Source of the DNA: JAGWBG01 sp034421095
GTDB lineage: Bacteria > Chloroflexota > Dehalococcoidia > Lucifugimonadales > JAGWBF01
Direction: 5' to 3'
NCBI GenBank assembly: GCA_034421095.1
Contig: DAOUKR010000007.1
Span: 62,001 to 126,000, forward strand
Length of the DNA: 64,000 bases
Shown here: positions 51,621 through 60,333 of the stretch, piece after piece
How the letters are laid out: each line of letters starts with the position of its first letter
Numbering within the stretch: position 1 is the stretch's first letter
Position numbers and translations under genes: made by a program
Notes under the pieces: model-generated
What the model was told of the DNA's origin: nothing
The model's database searches: none
What the model saw: only the letters and a program-made list of their open reading frames with translations

Positions 51621-53381
51621 ATGACTACTTTTATGGGCCAGAACACTTCCATCAAGACTGAGACAGACGTCGCCATACCCATGAGAGACGGTGCGCGGCT
51701 ATACGCCGACGTTTACCGGCCCGATACCTCCGAGAGGGTTCCAGTCCTGCTGCAACGCACTCCTTACAACAAGAACATGCCCGCCGCCCGCGGCTCTGTT
51801 CTGGACGCATTGCGGGCCGTTTCTCACGGCTACGCGGTGGTAATTCAGGATACCAGGGGCCGCTACGCCTCCGATGGAGAATTCTACCCATTCCGGGATG
51901 AGATAGATGACGGCTACGATACGGTGGAATGGTGCGCCTCCCAGCCCTGGAGCAGCGGCAAGGTTGGAATGTACGGGCGTTCCTATACTGGCGCTACCCA
52001 GTGGCTCGCCTCCCTTTCCCGTCCGCCGTCCCTGGCCGCCATAGTCCCCGGTATCACCGCGTCTGACTATCACGAAGGCTGGACCTACCAAGGCGGAGCC
52101 TTTGAGTTGGGCTTCGCCGTCTCCTGGACCCTTTTGCAGCTTACCATGGCTAATTTGGCAACTCACTATCGTGGCAGTCAGGTCCCATCAGAGACGCGAG
52201 ACAATCTGCTGAAGGCAGTAGATGGCTTGGAGGAGACCTTCCGATTCGTGCCACCAAAGGACTTCCCTCACCTCAAGGATGGCCTGGCCCCCTATTTCTA
52301 CGATTGGCTTGCCCACCCGAGTGCTGACGACTACTGGAAACGCTGGCGCATCGAAGACCACCATGGCGAGATAGCAGTCCCCGCCTTACATATAGGGGGA
52401 TGGCACGACATCTTCCTGAAGGGCACCTTGAGAAACTTTCAGGGCATGAGGGAACGGGGTCCCACGGACAGTGTCCGTAAGGGTCAGAAGCTAATCGTGG
52501 GTCCCTGGCATCACGGCGCCGGTACGGATGTGTCCGGCGAGTACTACTTCGGGCTTATGGCCAACGAGGCGGCCATAGACGTTCCCGGTGCCCATCTCCG
52601 GTGGTATGACTACTGGCTGAAGGGCATTGACAATGGCGTACTGGACGAAGCCCCGGTCCGTATATTCGTGATGGGGGATAACGTCTGGCGCTACGAGCAG
52701 GAGTGGCCCCTGGCCCGTACCCAATATACACCCTACTACTTTCACAGTGACGGAAAGGCCAGCACCTTGAATGGGGATGGCAGCCTGTCGCCGGAACGAC
52801 CAGGCTCTGAGCCGCCCGACGTATACCTCTACGACCCCAGGTCTCCGGTGCCCACCAGGGGCGGCGGGCTTTGCTGCAACGCCGGATTTCTCCCCGGAGG
52901 TCCCTTCGACCAGCGCAGCATAGAGTCCCGACCCGACGTGCTGGTCTACACGACTCCGGCCCTTGAGCATGACCTGGAAGTCACCGGCCCTGTCAACGTT
53001 ACGCTGTATGCGATCAGCTCGGCCCCGGACACCGACTTCACCGCCAAGCTGGTGGACGTATCCCCGTGCGGCTGCTCAAGAAGCCTTACCGATGGCATCA
53101 TACGCGCCCGCTACCGGGAGACCCTGGCAGAATCGAAGCTGATTGAGCCGGGCAACGTCTACGAGTACACCATAGACCTGGTAGCCACCAGCAACGTTTT
53201 CAAGGCGGGTCACAGTATAAGGGTGGAAGTGTCCAGCAGCAATTTCCCGCGCTTCGACAGGAACCCCAATACAGGCGGTGAGCCTTGGGAGGAGAGCGAG
53301 CTGCGCCCCGCCGTTCAGACCATTCTGCATAGCGACCAGTATCCCTCCCACATAACCTTGCCCGTCATACCCGGTGGGTAG
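51621..53381 (+). CDS. CocE/NonD family alpha/beta hydrolase (X-Pro dipeptidyl-peptidase-like)
   Basis: A 586-residue serine hydrolase of the cocaine esterase/glutaryl-7-ACA acylase group. MRDGARLYADVYRP at the N-terminus, QDTRGRYASDGEF, and the nucleophile S121 in YGRSYTGATQW are diagnostic. VGPWHHGAG carries a further conserved His region, and the C-terminal jelly-roll (TGPVNVTLYAISSAPDTDF, GHSIRVEVSSSNFPRFDRNP) completes the architecture. There is no signal peptide, so it is cytoplasmic. It cleaves an ester or amide, with unknown natural substrate. AAGGAGTAGACA precedes the ATG. It is a single gene. Confidence 0.93.
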   Translation: MTTFMGQNTSIKTETDVAIPMRDGARLYADVYRPDTSERVPVLLQRTPYNKNMPAARGSVLDALRAVSHGYAVVIQDTRGRYASDGEFYPFRDEIDDGYDTVEWCASQPWSSGKVGMYGRSYTGATQWLASLSRPPSLAAIVPGITASDYHEGWTYQGGAFELGFAVSWTLLQLTMANLATHYRGSQVPSETRDNLLKAVDGLEETFRFVPPKDFPHLKDGLAPYFYDWLAHPSADDYWKRWRIEDHHGEIAVPALHIGGWHDIFLKGTLRNFQGMRERGPTDSVRKGQKLIVGPWHHGAGTDVSGEYYFGLMANEAAIDVPGAHLRWYDYWLKGIDNGVLDEAPVRIFVMGDNVWRYEQEWPLARTQYTPYYFHSDGKASTLNGDGSLSPERPGSEPPDVYLYDPRSPVPTRGGGLCCNAGFLPGGPFDQRSIESRPDVLVYTTPALEHDLEVTGPVNVTLYAISSAPDTDFTAKLVDVSPCGCSRSLTDGIIRARYRETLAESKLIEPGNVYEYTIDLVATSNVFKAGHSIRVEVSSSNFPRFDRNPNTGGEPWEESELRPAVQTILHSDQYPSHITLPVIPGG

Positions 53382-53522
53382 GGCAAAAGGGGGGCAGTCG
53401 CTCAGTGGTGTCGAGGTATGGGTGTCTTGTGTTGGGGATTCTGCTGTCCCTCATCTTTCTGGCGGCCCTACTGACGTGCAGGATAAGAGGTTTCCCTGTG
53501 TAAACGGCCCTGGCAGCCTCTA

Positions 53523-53996
53523 TTATCCCGCCATCTCCAGGAACTTACGCCGGATTTGGTCGGCCTCCAGGGTTATTTTCAAGTAGCCCTCCTCATCGGC
53601 ACTAAAGGATGATTCCTGTTGATGGGCCTCCTCGGCCAGGCGGGTGATTAGCTCTTTCAGCCTGGGACCAGGGGTATTGTCAGCCGCCCTGCGTGTCGTT
53701 GGGTCCGCCGTCTCCCTCAAGATGCGCTCTATCTCCGTAGCGAGCATCTCCTGCTCGACGGCCTTTCTCTGCATGTCGCCGATAACGTTGAGATGTCTGC
53801 CCAGGTAGCAGCCGCCGAAGTACATGACATCGTATTCCTGCCCCTCCAGCGTGTCCGTTCCCTGTGCTTTGGGTATTAGCTCGTGTTCTACCAGATAAGC
53901 CTTGACGGCCTCATCCTCCGAGTCGGAGTGATCCTTGTTGAAGGCCAGGAATATGGAGTACATAAAGAACTCTTTGGGTTCCACCCTTATGCGCAT
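53523..53996 (-). CDS. hypothetical protein
   Basis: A 157-residue soluble protein, not recognised. It is acidic and mostly helical, with a strand-rich start (FFMYSIFLAFNKD) and a central DVMYFGGCYLGRHLNVIGDMQ, then helices ILRETADPTTRRAAD and ELITRLAEEAHQQESS. There are no membrane segments or known motifs. AGGGGCAAGAG precedes the ATG. It is followed upstream on the same strand by a small membrane protein gene 212 bases away. Coding is supported by its length and the ribosome site only. Confidence 0.5.
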   Translation of the reverse strand: MRIRVEPKEFFMYSIFLAFNKDHSDSEDEAVKAYLVEHELIPKAQGTDTLEGQEYDVMYFGGCYLGRHLNVIGDMQRKAVEQEMLATEIERILRETADPTTRRAADNTPGPRLKELITRLAEEAHQQESSFSADEEGYLKITLEADQIRRKFLEMAG

Positions 53997-54023
53997 CTCT
54001 TGCCCCTAGACATTCATACTTAA

Positions 54024-54209
54024 CTAGGTCGCCACCACTGTTATCAAGGTTGCCAGTGCCGTTATCAAGGCAGCGACTACCGCTCCGATAATTCCGAAGC
54101 CTACCCACAGCAACTTATCCACTTTGCTCTCGAGGCGGTCTAGCCGTCCATTTGTTTGCCGCTGTCCTTCAATGAGCTCCCCGATGGTCTGTGCTGTTGT
54201 TGTCTCCAT
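54024..54209 (-). CDS. small coiled-coil plus transmembrane protein (XhlA-like architecture)
   Basis: A 61-residue protein. An N-terminal amphipathic coiled coil (IGELIEGQRQTNGRLDRLE, ending SKVDKLL) is followed by one long hydrophobic helix (VGFGIIGAVVAALITALATL). This is the layout of XhlA/hemolysin-associated and similar small phage or host membrane proteins; sequence similarity is too short to prove kinship. The ATG at 54209 follows GTGGAGAAACCTGTG; an ATG ten codons upstream lacks a site. It is not near phage genes. Confidence 0.45.
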   Translation of the reverse strand: METTTAQTIGELIEGQRQTNGRLDRLESKVDKLLWVGFGIIGAVVAALITALATLITVVAT

Positions 54210-54279
54210 CACAGGTTTCTCCACATATACTAGATTCACTGTAACAAAACCGGATTAGAGTTTCAACTTTTGCCTAAAT

Positions 54280-54717
54280 TTATTCTCCTGATGTGTGATT
54301 TCGTACATGATTCCTATTCAGAAGCTGTCTTTCAGATTTGAGAGTTGGTACCTGGCAGCCGGGTAGGCGGTAGCGGTTCCCGGCTACCCAGCGATAGGCC
54401 GCTCTGCCAGCGAGTCCCATTCCGGGAAGCCAGAAGACGGGCGCTAGAGGCAGCAGCGGTATCAACCGCAATGACAGCTTCCTGAAGGCGTAGTACCCTT
54501 CGTAAAGATTGCCCTGGCCGGTATCCAGGTAGGCTGCGCGGTCAAGGTCGTCCCAGGACAGCCCATGGGGAGGCTCCTTCAAGCTCTGGAAGGGAGTCCA
54601 CGTGACCTGACCGAAGAGGTCTAATCGGGAGAGCCATCGTACCGTTCTGGTACATAGGCCGCAGTTCCCGTCATAGTAGAGGACCCATTCCTGCACGTGC
54701 TGCGTTCTCTTTCCCAA
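54280..54717 (-). CDS. DCC-family (DUF393) thiol-disulfide oxidoreductase-like protein
   Basis: A 145-residue protein with the diagnostic YYDGNCGLCTRTVRWLSRLD (DxxCxxC) start, WTPFQSL, a segment GNLYEGYYAFRKLSLRLIPL and PLAPVFWLPGMGLAGRAAYRWVAGNR. The fold is thioredoxin-like with a CxxC centre and is predicted to be weakly membrane-associated. The role is unknown; members often sit with respiratory or lipid genes. The start is probably the TTG at 54717 after GGGGGCAGC; a GTG seven codons later is possible. Upstream lies the repeat cluster 54785-54921. Confidence 0.8.
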   Translation of the reverse strand: MGKRTQHVQEWVLYYDGNCGLCTRTVRWLSRLDLFGQVTWTPFQSLKEPPHGLSWDDLDRAAYLDTGQGNLYEGYYAFRKLSLRLIPLLPLAPVFWLPGMGLAGRAAYRWVAGNRYRLPGCQVPTLKSERQLLNRNHVRNHTSGE

Positions 54718-54786
54718 GCTGCCCCCGCAGTTGCTCCGCAGTTGCTCTAAGACATCCCCTCCCTCGACGGGACCCGCCTCGGCGTG

Positions 54787-54921
54787 CAGGAAGGATTGAG
54801 AGCCTGCCCCGTACTCGACCTGTCTGCCGACAGGCAGGTATGGGGTGAGGGTGATTCATCTGATGCCCCTCATCCCGGTCCCCCTCCTGTGGAAGAGAGG
54901 GAGCCTTGGAAACACCACCCG
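54787..54921. repeat. composite repeat cluster (GCCCCGTA family plus half MITE copy)
   Basis: CAGGAAGGATTGAGAGCCTG (54787 onward, to 54818) matches 7771-7803. CCTGTCTG-CCGA-CAGGCAGG (54819-54838) forms an 8-bp hairpin with one G-T pair. From 54843, GGTGAGGGTGAT, CCCTCATCCC and TTGGAAACACC resemble one half of the 42553-42682 element. The cluster abuts the stop codon of the PanE-like gene. Confidence 0.65.
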
Positions 54922-54922
54922 G

Positions 54923-55969
54923 CTAAAGGCCAGCTTGCTCCAGGACCCGGTCTATGTTGGAAGGGTCGGGCTTGAGCCTGCCAGCGTCTATTTCTTGCAT
55001 GGCGGCGGTGACGGCGGCGCTTGCAGGCGTGGGGACGCCGGCTTCCTGTCCTTTCCGCACCACGTAGCCGTTCATGTAGTCTATCTCAGAGCGTCGGCCC
55101 TTCTTCACGTCCTGCGCCATGGAGGAATGCCAGTTGACCCTACCCTTCCGTCCCTGCAAGCTGGCGTCAATCTCCTCAAAGACGTCGCCCTCGTTGGCTC
55201 TGGCCCAGGTATCGGCGTCGAAGCCCCCTACAGGCTCGACGGCGTAGTTGAGGGCCTGGCCTACCAGGACCGTCTCACGGGCTAGGTGAATGCGCAGGGT
55301 GCGCGCGCCCGGGTCCTCGCTCATGTCGTTGGAACCAAGCCCGGAGATGCCGCCTACCGGGTTGCCCATAGCGTTCTGGGCCAGCTTGGCCCATCTCTCA
55401 CCCCAGATGTTGGTGGTCACCTTTGCGCCGTCTATACAGCTGAGCATACTGACCAGATGCTCGACCCTCGGGGTGATTCTCCCGTTGGTCTCGCCCACCC
55501 GGAAAACGTCATGGCCGTGGTCCCTTCCCGGCTCTCCGCCCCTGTTGACGTGTCCCGGCTCCCACAGGGCGACCTCTATGTGGGACATCACACAGGGCAC
55601 CTCCCTCTCGTAGCCCACGATGGAGGCGATAAGCTCGTCGTTCATGCAGTTCTGGGAGCAGACCAGGTAGCCCGTGGGCTTCAGGTAGCGCTTGATGAAG
55701 TGGGTAGCCCATTCGGTGTCGTAAGACTTCACGGCGACGAAAGCTATGTCAAAAGGCTCGTCAATGTTCTGGGCTTCGGTCAGGTGCAGCGCCTTCACAG
55801 GGACAGTAAAGTCTCCCTGGCTGCCGCTGGCCCGAATGCCCACACTTTTTATCTTGTCAACGTGCTCGGGCCACTGGTCAATGAAGGTTATGTCCTCGCC
55901 CTCTCTGGTGAGGAAGGCTCCGATGTAGCTTCCGGCGGCGCCGGCCCCCATGATGCCTATCCTGGTCAT
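54923..55969 (-). CDS. ketopantoate reductase-like (PanE/ApbA) protein
   Basis: A 348-residue NADP-binding reductase. GAGAAGS (residues 8-14) is the Rossmann loop and IAFVAVKSYDT the second strand motif. The C-terminal domain has KKGRRSEIDYMNGYVV, the classic PanE signature with catalytic Lys region and S-E-I-x-x-x-N-G, followed by GVPTP. It fits the ketopantoate signature better than the paralogue at 9097-10182 and is the stronger candidate for pantothenate synthesis, though both are long for PanE and could act on other 2-oxo acids. GGAGGAGATAGC precedes the ATG. The cupin gene lies 25 bases upstream, so the two form an operon. Confidence 0.82.
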   Translation of the reverse strand: MTRIGIMGAGAAGSYIGAFLTREGEDITFIDQWPEHVDKIKSVGIRASGSQGDFTVPVKALHLTEAQNIDEPFDIAFVAVKSYDTEWATHFIKRYLKPTGYLVCSQNCMNDELIASIVGYEREVPCVMSHIEVALWEPGHVNRGGEPGRDHGHDVFRVGETNGRITPRVEHLVSMLSCIDGAKVTTNIWGERWAKLAQNAMGNPVGGISGLGSNDMSEDPGARTLRIHLARETVLVGQALNYAVEPVGGFDADTWARANEGDVFEEIDASLQGRKGRVNWHSSMAQDVKKGRRSEIDYMNGYVVRKGQEAGVPTPASAAVTAAMQEIDAGRLKPDPSNIDRVLEQAGL

Positions 55970-55994
55970 GCTATCTCCTCCAGACGTTCAGGGG

Positions 55995-56390
55995 TTATTC
56001 TTCCAAGTTCACCACGATATTGTCCGGTGCCCGGGACAACACGGCCTCGGCGGGCTCGTCAGTCACGTTTGCTTCGATGTGGTGGAGATGTGCCGGCACG
56101 AAGATGAAGTCCCCTGGCCCGCCGTCTACATACTCTTGAAAGCCCTCACCATAGTAGACGCGCACGTGTCCGCTAAGGACGTATGCGGCGGTCTCGGCCT
56201 CCCCGTGATGATGGGGAGGCCCTTTCGTGTTGGGAGCACAGGTGACAAGCCCCAGCCAGACCTTTTTGGCTCCCGTCGTCTGGGCGTCAACGCCAGGGCG
56301 GCGTTCCATCCCGCGAGTTTGGGCCGTGGTGCTGGCAGGCTGGGTCCCTTTTACTACCCTCACTTCTTTGCCTTCGATGGAAGTGCTCAT
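55995..56390 (-). CDS. single-domain cupin protein
   Basis: A 131-residue small beta-barrel. The cupin motif 1 is PPHHHGEAETAAYVLSGHVRVYYG, with metal-binding HHxH and Glu. Motif 2 is GDFIFVPAHLHHIEANV with its His. It could isomerise, dioxygenate or simply bind a small molecule. AAGGTGAC precedes the ATG. It is the first gene of a two-gene unit with the PanE-like gene. Upstream is the 56485-56552 repeat pair, separating it from the sdh operon. Confidence 0.85.
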   Translation of the reverse strand: MSTSIEGKEVRVVKGTQPASTTAQTRGMERRPGVDAQTTGAKKVWLGLVTCAPNTKGPPHHHGEAETAAYVLSGHVRVYYGEGFQEYVDGGPGDFIFVPAHLHHIEANVTDEPAEAVLSRAPDNIVVNLEE

Positions 56391-56484
56391 GTCACCTTCC
56401 CGTTCCTTCAGTGGATTTCTTTCCCTTTAGCCATCTCTATGGTTTCGCCCTCCAATGGTGCATCCAGGAAACCCCTGAAAACCC

Positions 56485-56552
56485 GTCATTCTGGCGAAAG
56501 CCAGAATCCAGAGTTGAAGTGGGGATGGAATCCGGCTCAAGGCCGGAATGAC
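56485..56552. repeat. facing pair of REP-like stem-loops (BIME-like)
   Basis: ATTCTGGC-GAAA-GCCAGAAT (56488-56507) on the plus strand and, facing it, GTCATTCCGGC with GCCGGATTCC on the minus strand (56527-56552). The first differs from the 14356 copy only at two paired positions. The pair fills the gap downstream of the sdh operon. Confidence 0.75.
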
Positions 56553-56622
56553 CGAGAGGGGCGACCCTTGCGGGTGTCCAGGTTGCCATTCCCCATGGGG
56601 GAATTGCTAGGGTCAACACCTT

Positions 56623-57504
56623 CTAAGTCCTGATGCTCTCCAGTTTCTTCACAACGTCACGGGTGGAGACAATATGTTTGTCCAGTCCCATCTCCTTGGG
56701 CGAGAAGCCGAGGGCCAGGCCCACAAGCTGGGGCAGGTGCAGGATAGGCATGTCTATCTCGGCCCCCTTGTGCTTCTCGGCGTCGGCCTGCTTGCCGTCA
56801 AGGTCAAGGTGGCAGAGAGGACAGGGAGTGACCATGCAGTCGGCGCCGTTTTCCCGTGCCTCAAGGGTGTGGGTGCCGCACATCTCCAGAGAGCTCTCCT
56901 CGTTGGCGGTGAGGATGGGGAAGCCACAGCACTTGCCCCTGCCCGATATCTTGGTCACCTCTCCGCCCAGGGTCTCTATGGTGCTTTCCAGAACGCTCTT
57001 GCGGCTCTCGAAACCCTTGGGGACCATAAGCTCGGGGGGGCGACGCAGGTAGCAGCCGTAGAAGGGCGCGACCTTAAGCCCGGTGAGAGGACTTACGACC
57101 ATCTCCTTCAGGTTGTCAAGGCCGTACTCCTCGTCCAGCACCCACAGGAAGTGCTTCACCTCGACTGTTCCCTTGTACTCCAGCCCTTCCGAGGCGAGGT
57201 AATCCCTGTTGATGCGCTCCCGGTACTCGGGGTCGGACTTGAGGCGATGGTTAGCCTGGGTGAACACACCCTGACAGGTGCTGCAGATAGTAACCATCAT
57301 CATCCCTATCTGCTCAACCTTGGCCAGAGTGCGGGCGTTAATGGGGTCTGATACCTCTTGGCTCAACACGCCCGCTCCGCTGCAACCCACGTCCCTCAAC
57401 TCCAGCAGTTCGATATTAAGTTTGGCGGCCACCTTCCGCGCAGCAGGATACAATTCCGGGCACCCGCCCTTGGAAACGCAGCCGGGGTAAAACGCATACG
57501 CCAT
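56623..57504 (-). CDS. HdrB-like subunit (CCG domain) of a succinate dehydrogenase/fumarate reductase
   Basis: A 293-residue iron-sulfur protein of the heterodisulfide reductase B/SdhE family. YPGCVSKGGCPELYP, DVGCSGAGVLS and TICSTCQGV form a degenerate first CCG set (GCS instead of CC). GCYLRRP, GKCCGFP and TPCPLCHLDLDG form a complete second one, expected to hold a noncubane 4Fe-4S cluster. It would replace the usual haem membrane anchor, as in class E complexes, or act with thiols as in thiol:fumarate reductase. Its ATG shares an A with the SdhB stop (TAATG), so translation is coupled. Confidence 0.88.
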   Translation of the reverse strand: MAYAFYPGCVSKGGCPELYPAARKVAAKLNIELLELRDVGCSGAGVLSQEVSDPINARTLAKVEQIGMMMVTICSTCQGVFTQANHRLKSDPEYRERINRDYLASEGLEYKGTVEVKHFLWVLDEEYGLDNLKEMVVSPLTGLKVAPFYGCYLRRPPELMVPKGFESRKSVLESTIETLGGEVTKISGRGKCCGFPILTANEESSLEMCGTHTLEARENGADCMVTPCPLCHLDLDGKQADAEKHKGAEIDMPILHLPQLVGLALGFSPKEMGLDKHIVSTRDVVKKLESIRT

Positions 57505-58469
57505 TACTTTCCCCCCTTCCATTTCTCGAATATGTCGGAAATCTGTCGTGCTCCTTCTCTCTTCGGATGGAGCAGGTAAGGCAGGGGCCTTTTCCCTTTT
57601 TTGAATGCCTTCAGGGCCAGGGGCAATTGCTTCAACTGCCTTTTGATGTTGGTGAGTCCTTCGGTCTCCACGGCCAAGCGGGCCTCGTCCAGCCAGCCGT
57701 GGGCCTTTACCGATGCGGCAAAGCTCCTGTAATGGTTCCTTACCGTGGGTATTGAGGGACTGCCGATGTTCTCCTTGATGGCCCGGTCACGCAGTTGAAA
57801 AATACGTTGAGTGGGGTCTATCCCCTTGGGGCAGTGCTCACTGGCCTCGAAACAGTGGCAGCAGTCCCACAGTCCGTGTTTGTCGCCCAGCTTGCTCAAC
57901 CGCTCAGCAGTCTTGCTATCGCGTGGGTCGGCAACTGCCCGGTAGCCTTTGGTCAGGGCGGCTGGTCCCATAAATTTCTTGTCCACCACCATAGTGGTGC
58001 AGCCCTCGTCACACAGCCAGCACATGGTACAACTCATAACCTTCCGCAAGTCCTGTATGACCTCGTTGGGCACTATATTTTCCCGTTCCCGTTGGGTATC
58101 TCCGGGAACTATCCAGGGTTCCGTGGCTTTGTACTTGTCATAAACCATTGAGTCCATGTCGTACATCATGTCTTTCAATCTGCCTATCAGGCGGATTGGC
58201 TCGACGGTGACCTCGCCGTCCTTGGCGACCTTGCCAACGTTTGTGGCGCAGGCTATGTTGTTGCGGCTGTTAATGCGCATGGTGCAGTCGCCACAGAAAC
58301 CGGTGCGGCAGGTGCCCCTAAAGGCGAGGGTGCTGTCCTGCTCCTCCCTTATCCGCACCAGAGCATCCAGAATGGAGGCGTCTTCCTCAATGTCCAGGAG
58401 ATAAGACTGAAACTCTCCTTTGCCATCGTTGGACGGGTCATATCGGTGGACCTTAAAGGTAACCTCCAT
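57504..58469 (-). CDS. sdhB: succinate dehydrogenase/fumarate reductase iron-sulfur subunit
   Basis: A 321-residue electron-transfer subunit. The N-terminal 2Fe-2S domain has CRTGFCGDC followed by a fourth Cys in ACATNV. The C-terminal domain has CTMCWLCDEGC for one cluster and CCHCFEASEHCPKG for the others. After residue about 250 there is a roughly 70-residue tail (FKKGKRPLPYLLHPKREGA) longer than in E. coli SdhB, as in class E-type partners. The ATG at 58469 follows AAAGGAGGACTTAGCA, a site located in the last codons of sdhA. It is coupled to both neighbours. Confidence 0.92.
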   Translation of the reverse strand: MEVTFKVHRYDPSNDGKGEFQSYLLDIEEDASILDALVRIREEQDSTLAFRGTCRTGFCGDCTMRINSRNNIACATNVGKVAKDGEVTVEPIRLIGRLKDMMYDMDSMVYDKYKATEPWIVPGDTQRERENIVPNEVIQDLRKVMSCTMCWLCDEGCTTMVVDKKFMGPAALTKGYRAVADPRDSKTAERLSKLGDKHGLWDCCHCFEASEHCPKGIDPTQRIFQLRDRAIKENIGSPSIPTVRNHYRSFAASVKAHGWLDEARLAVETEGLTNIKRQLKQLPLALKAFKKGKRPLPYLLHPKREGARQISDIFEKWKGGK

Positions 58470-58471
58470 TG

Positions 58472-60142
58472 CTAAGTCCTCCTTTCCGGCTGCCACTGAG
58501 TTATTACAACAGGCTTATGGGTTAGCGTTGGTCCGTCCGGGCCGCAAGAGGCGATGGTGTGACGTAGCCAGTTGGTGTCGTCCCTGTCGGGGAAATCGGT
58601 CCGGTAGTGGGCGCCGCGGCTTTCCTGGCGTGCCAGGGCGCTGGCAACAATGACCTGGGCCACGTCCAGCATATTCCCCAATTCCAGGTAGGTTGAGAGG
58701 GATGGATTGTAGGCGCCACCTGCGCTTGGGATACCCACTCGTGCGTACCGCTCCTTCAGGTCACCGATTCTATCGGCCATCATCTGCAGTCCGTCTCCGC
58801 TCCGGTACGTGCCTACGTTTTCGTGCATGTTCAATGCCAGATCACGGCGTAGAGAGCCCACGGTGTCCTCTCCGCCGTTCCGGGTGGCTATCTCCCTTGC
58901 TCGCCTCTCTTCGTCCACCAGCAAGGACTCGGATGCCCGCGGCATCTGGGTGGCTCTGGCGTAGTTTACCGCTGCCTCCCCGGCGCGCCTGCCAAAGACC
59001 ATACACTCCAACAGGGAATTGCCTCCCAGGCGGTTGGCCCCGTGGACTCCCAAGCAGGCACATTCCCCGGCAGCATACAGTCCGGGCATAGCGGTAGCAC
59101 CCCGGGCGTCTACCTGTATTCCCCCGATTGGACGGTGCATCGCTGGCTGCACCGGCACCAGTCCCTTCCCGATGTCAATGCCTGCTAACCTACTCACCAG
59201 GAGCCGAGTCTCGGGCAAGCGGTCCTCTGTTCGGGCCGTATCCAGGTGTCGGAAGTCGAGGAAAACACATCCATCCTCACCTCTCTCGGCCAGTATTTCC
59301 GTCTCTATGGCACGACTGCACGTGTCCCGTGCCGCCAACTCCATTGAATGGGTGTCATAAGATGCCATGAACCTGTCACCGGCATTGTTGACCAGGTAGG
59401 CTCCTTCCCCGCGGGCCGCCTCGGTAATTACCACCCCGCTACCTTTGAGAGTTGTGGGGTGATACTGGACCATCTCCATATCCATCAGAGGGACACCGGC
59501 TCTATACGCCAGCGCAACTCCGTCGGCGGTAGACGTATAGGCGGAGGTACTGGGTTGGTACATCCGCCCCATGCCGCCGGCAGCCAGGACTACCGCTTTG
59601 GCGTGCAACGGCTGAAGTTTACCGGAGGATAGCTCCTGGGCTATGACCCCCCTGCACTCTCCGTCCTCGACCAGAAGGGATGTGACGAACCACTCGTCGT
59701 AGGTCCGGACCTGCCATCTTAGTATCTGCTCGTAGAGGACCTGGAGGATGATGTGGCCCGCGGAGTCGCCCACGTAGCAAGTGCGAGGCCGAGAAGAGCC
59801 TGCGAAGGGCATCACGTCGATGCGTCCCTCACTGTCCCGGCTGAAGATGACTCCCATGTGCTCCAGGTTAATTACATCCTGGATACCTTCCCGGCACAGA
59901 ATCTCTACGGTGTCCTGGTCAGACAAATAATCGCCCGCTTTGATGGTGTCCTCGGCGTGGGACTGCCAGGAGTCACCGGCACCCAGGGCGGCGTTGATAC
60001 CGCTTTGAGTACCCGACGAATGGCTTCTCAGAGGATGCACCTTGGAGGCCAGAGCCACGTCAGCGCCGGCAGCTTTAGCAGCAATGGCGGCACGCATTCC
60101 GGCGAAGCCGCCGCCAACTACTATCAGGTCATGCTCCGGCAT
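58472..60142 (-). CDS. sdhA: succinate dehydrogenase/fumarate reductase flavoprotein subunit
   Basis: A 556-residue FAD subunit. The Rossmann motif is VVGGGFAGMRAA (8-19). The FAD-linking His is probably H41 in LRSHSSGTQSGINAALG, a variant of the usual RSHTxxAQGGI. Active-site segments are VQYHPTTLKGSG, TEAARGEGAYLVNNAGDRFM and HRPIGGIQVD; PGLYAAGECACLGVHGANRLGGNSLLE is highly conserved. It heads the sdhA-sdhB-hdrB-like operon; no cytochrome b anchor is present. Succinate oxidation in the TCA cycle or fumarate reduction are both possible. GGGGAGCCTGAT precedes the ATG. Confidence 0.93.
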   Translation of the reverse strand: MPEHDLIVVGGGFAGMRAAIAAKAAGADVALASKVHPLRSHSSGTQSGINAALGAGDSWQSHAEDTIKAGDYLSDQDTVEILCREGIQDVINLEHMGVIFSRDSEGRIDVMPFAGSSRPRTCYVGDSAGHIILQVLYEQILRWQVRTYDEWFVTSLLVEDGECRGVIAQELSSGKLQPLHAKAVVLAAGGMGRMYQPSTSAYTSTADGVALAYRAGVPLMDMEMVQYHPTTLKGSGVVITEAARGEGAYLVNNAGDRFMASYDTHSMELAARDTCSRAIETEILAERGEDGCVFLDFRHLDTARTEDRLPETRLLVSRLAGIDIGKGLVPVQPAMHRPIGGIQVDARGATAMPGLYAAGECACLGVHGANRLGGNSLLECMVFGRRAGEAAVNYARATQMPRASESLLVDEERRAREIATRNGGEDTVGSLRRDLALNMHENVGTYRSGDGLQMMADRIGDLKERYARVGIPSAGGAYNPSLSTYLELGNMLDVAQVIVASALARQESRGAHYRTDFPDRDDTNWLRHTIASCGPDGPTLTHKPVVITQWQPERRT

Positions 60143-60276
60143 ATCAGGCTCCCCATGCGTGCTCTGTTGTGGTGTAGTTCCGTGGAGGATGGTCCCTTAC
60201 CCGGCCCTCCAGCCGTACTGGGCAATTATATGATTAGCTTGAGAGACTGTCAATTTACCAACTGGAAACCTGTATC

Positions 60277-60285
60277 TGATATAAT
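60277..60285 (+). promoter_or_regulatory. extended -10 promoter of the squalene/phytoene synthase gene
   Basis: TGATATAAT is a perfect extended -10 (TGnTATAAT). No good -35 is present, as is allowed for extended -10 promoters. The predicted start near 60292 gives a leader of about 42 nt. Confidence 0.5.
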
Positions 60286-60333
60286 AATTGTTCTTCTCTT
60301 CCCGGAACAAGTCCACTCGTCGGGTTTGCTTGA

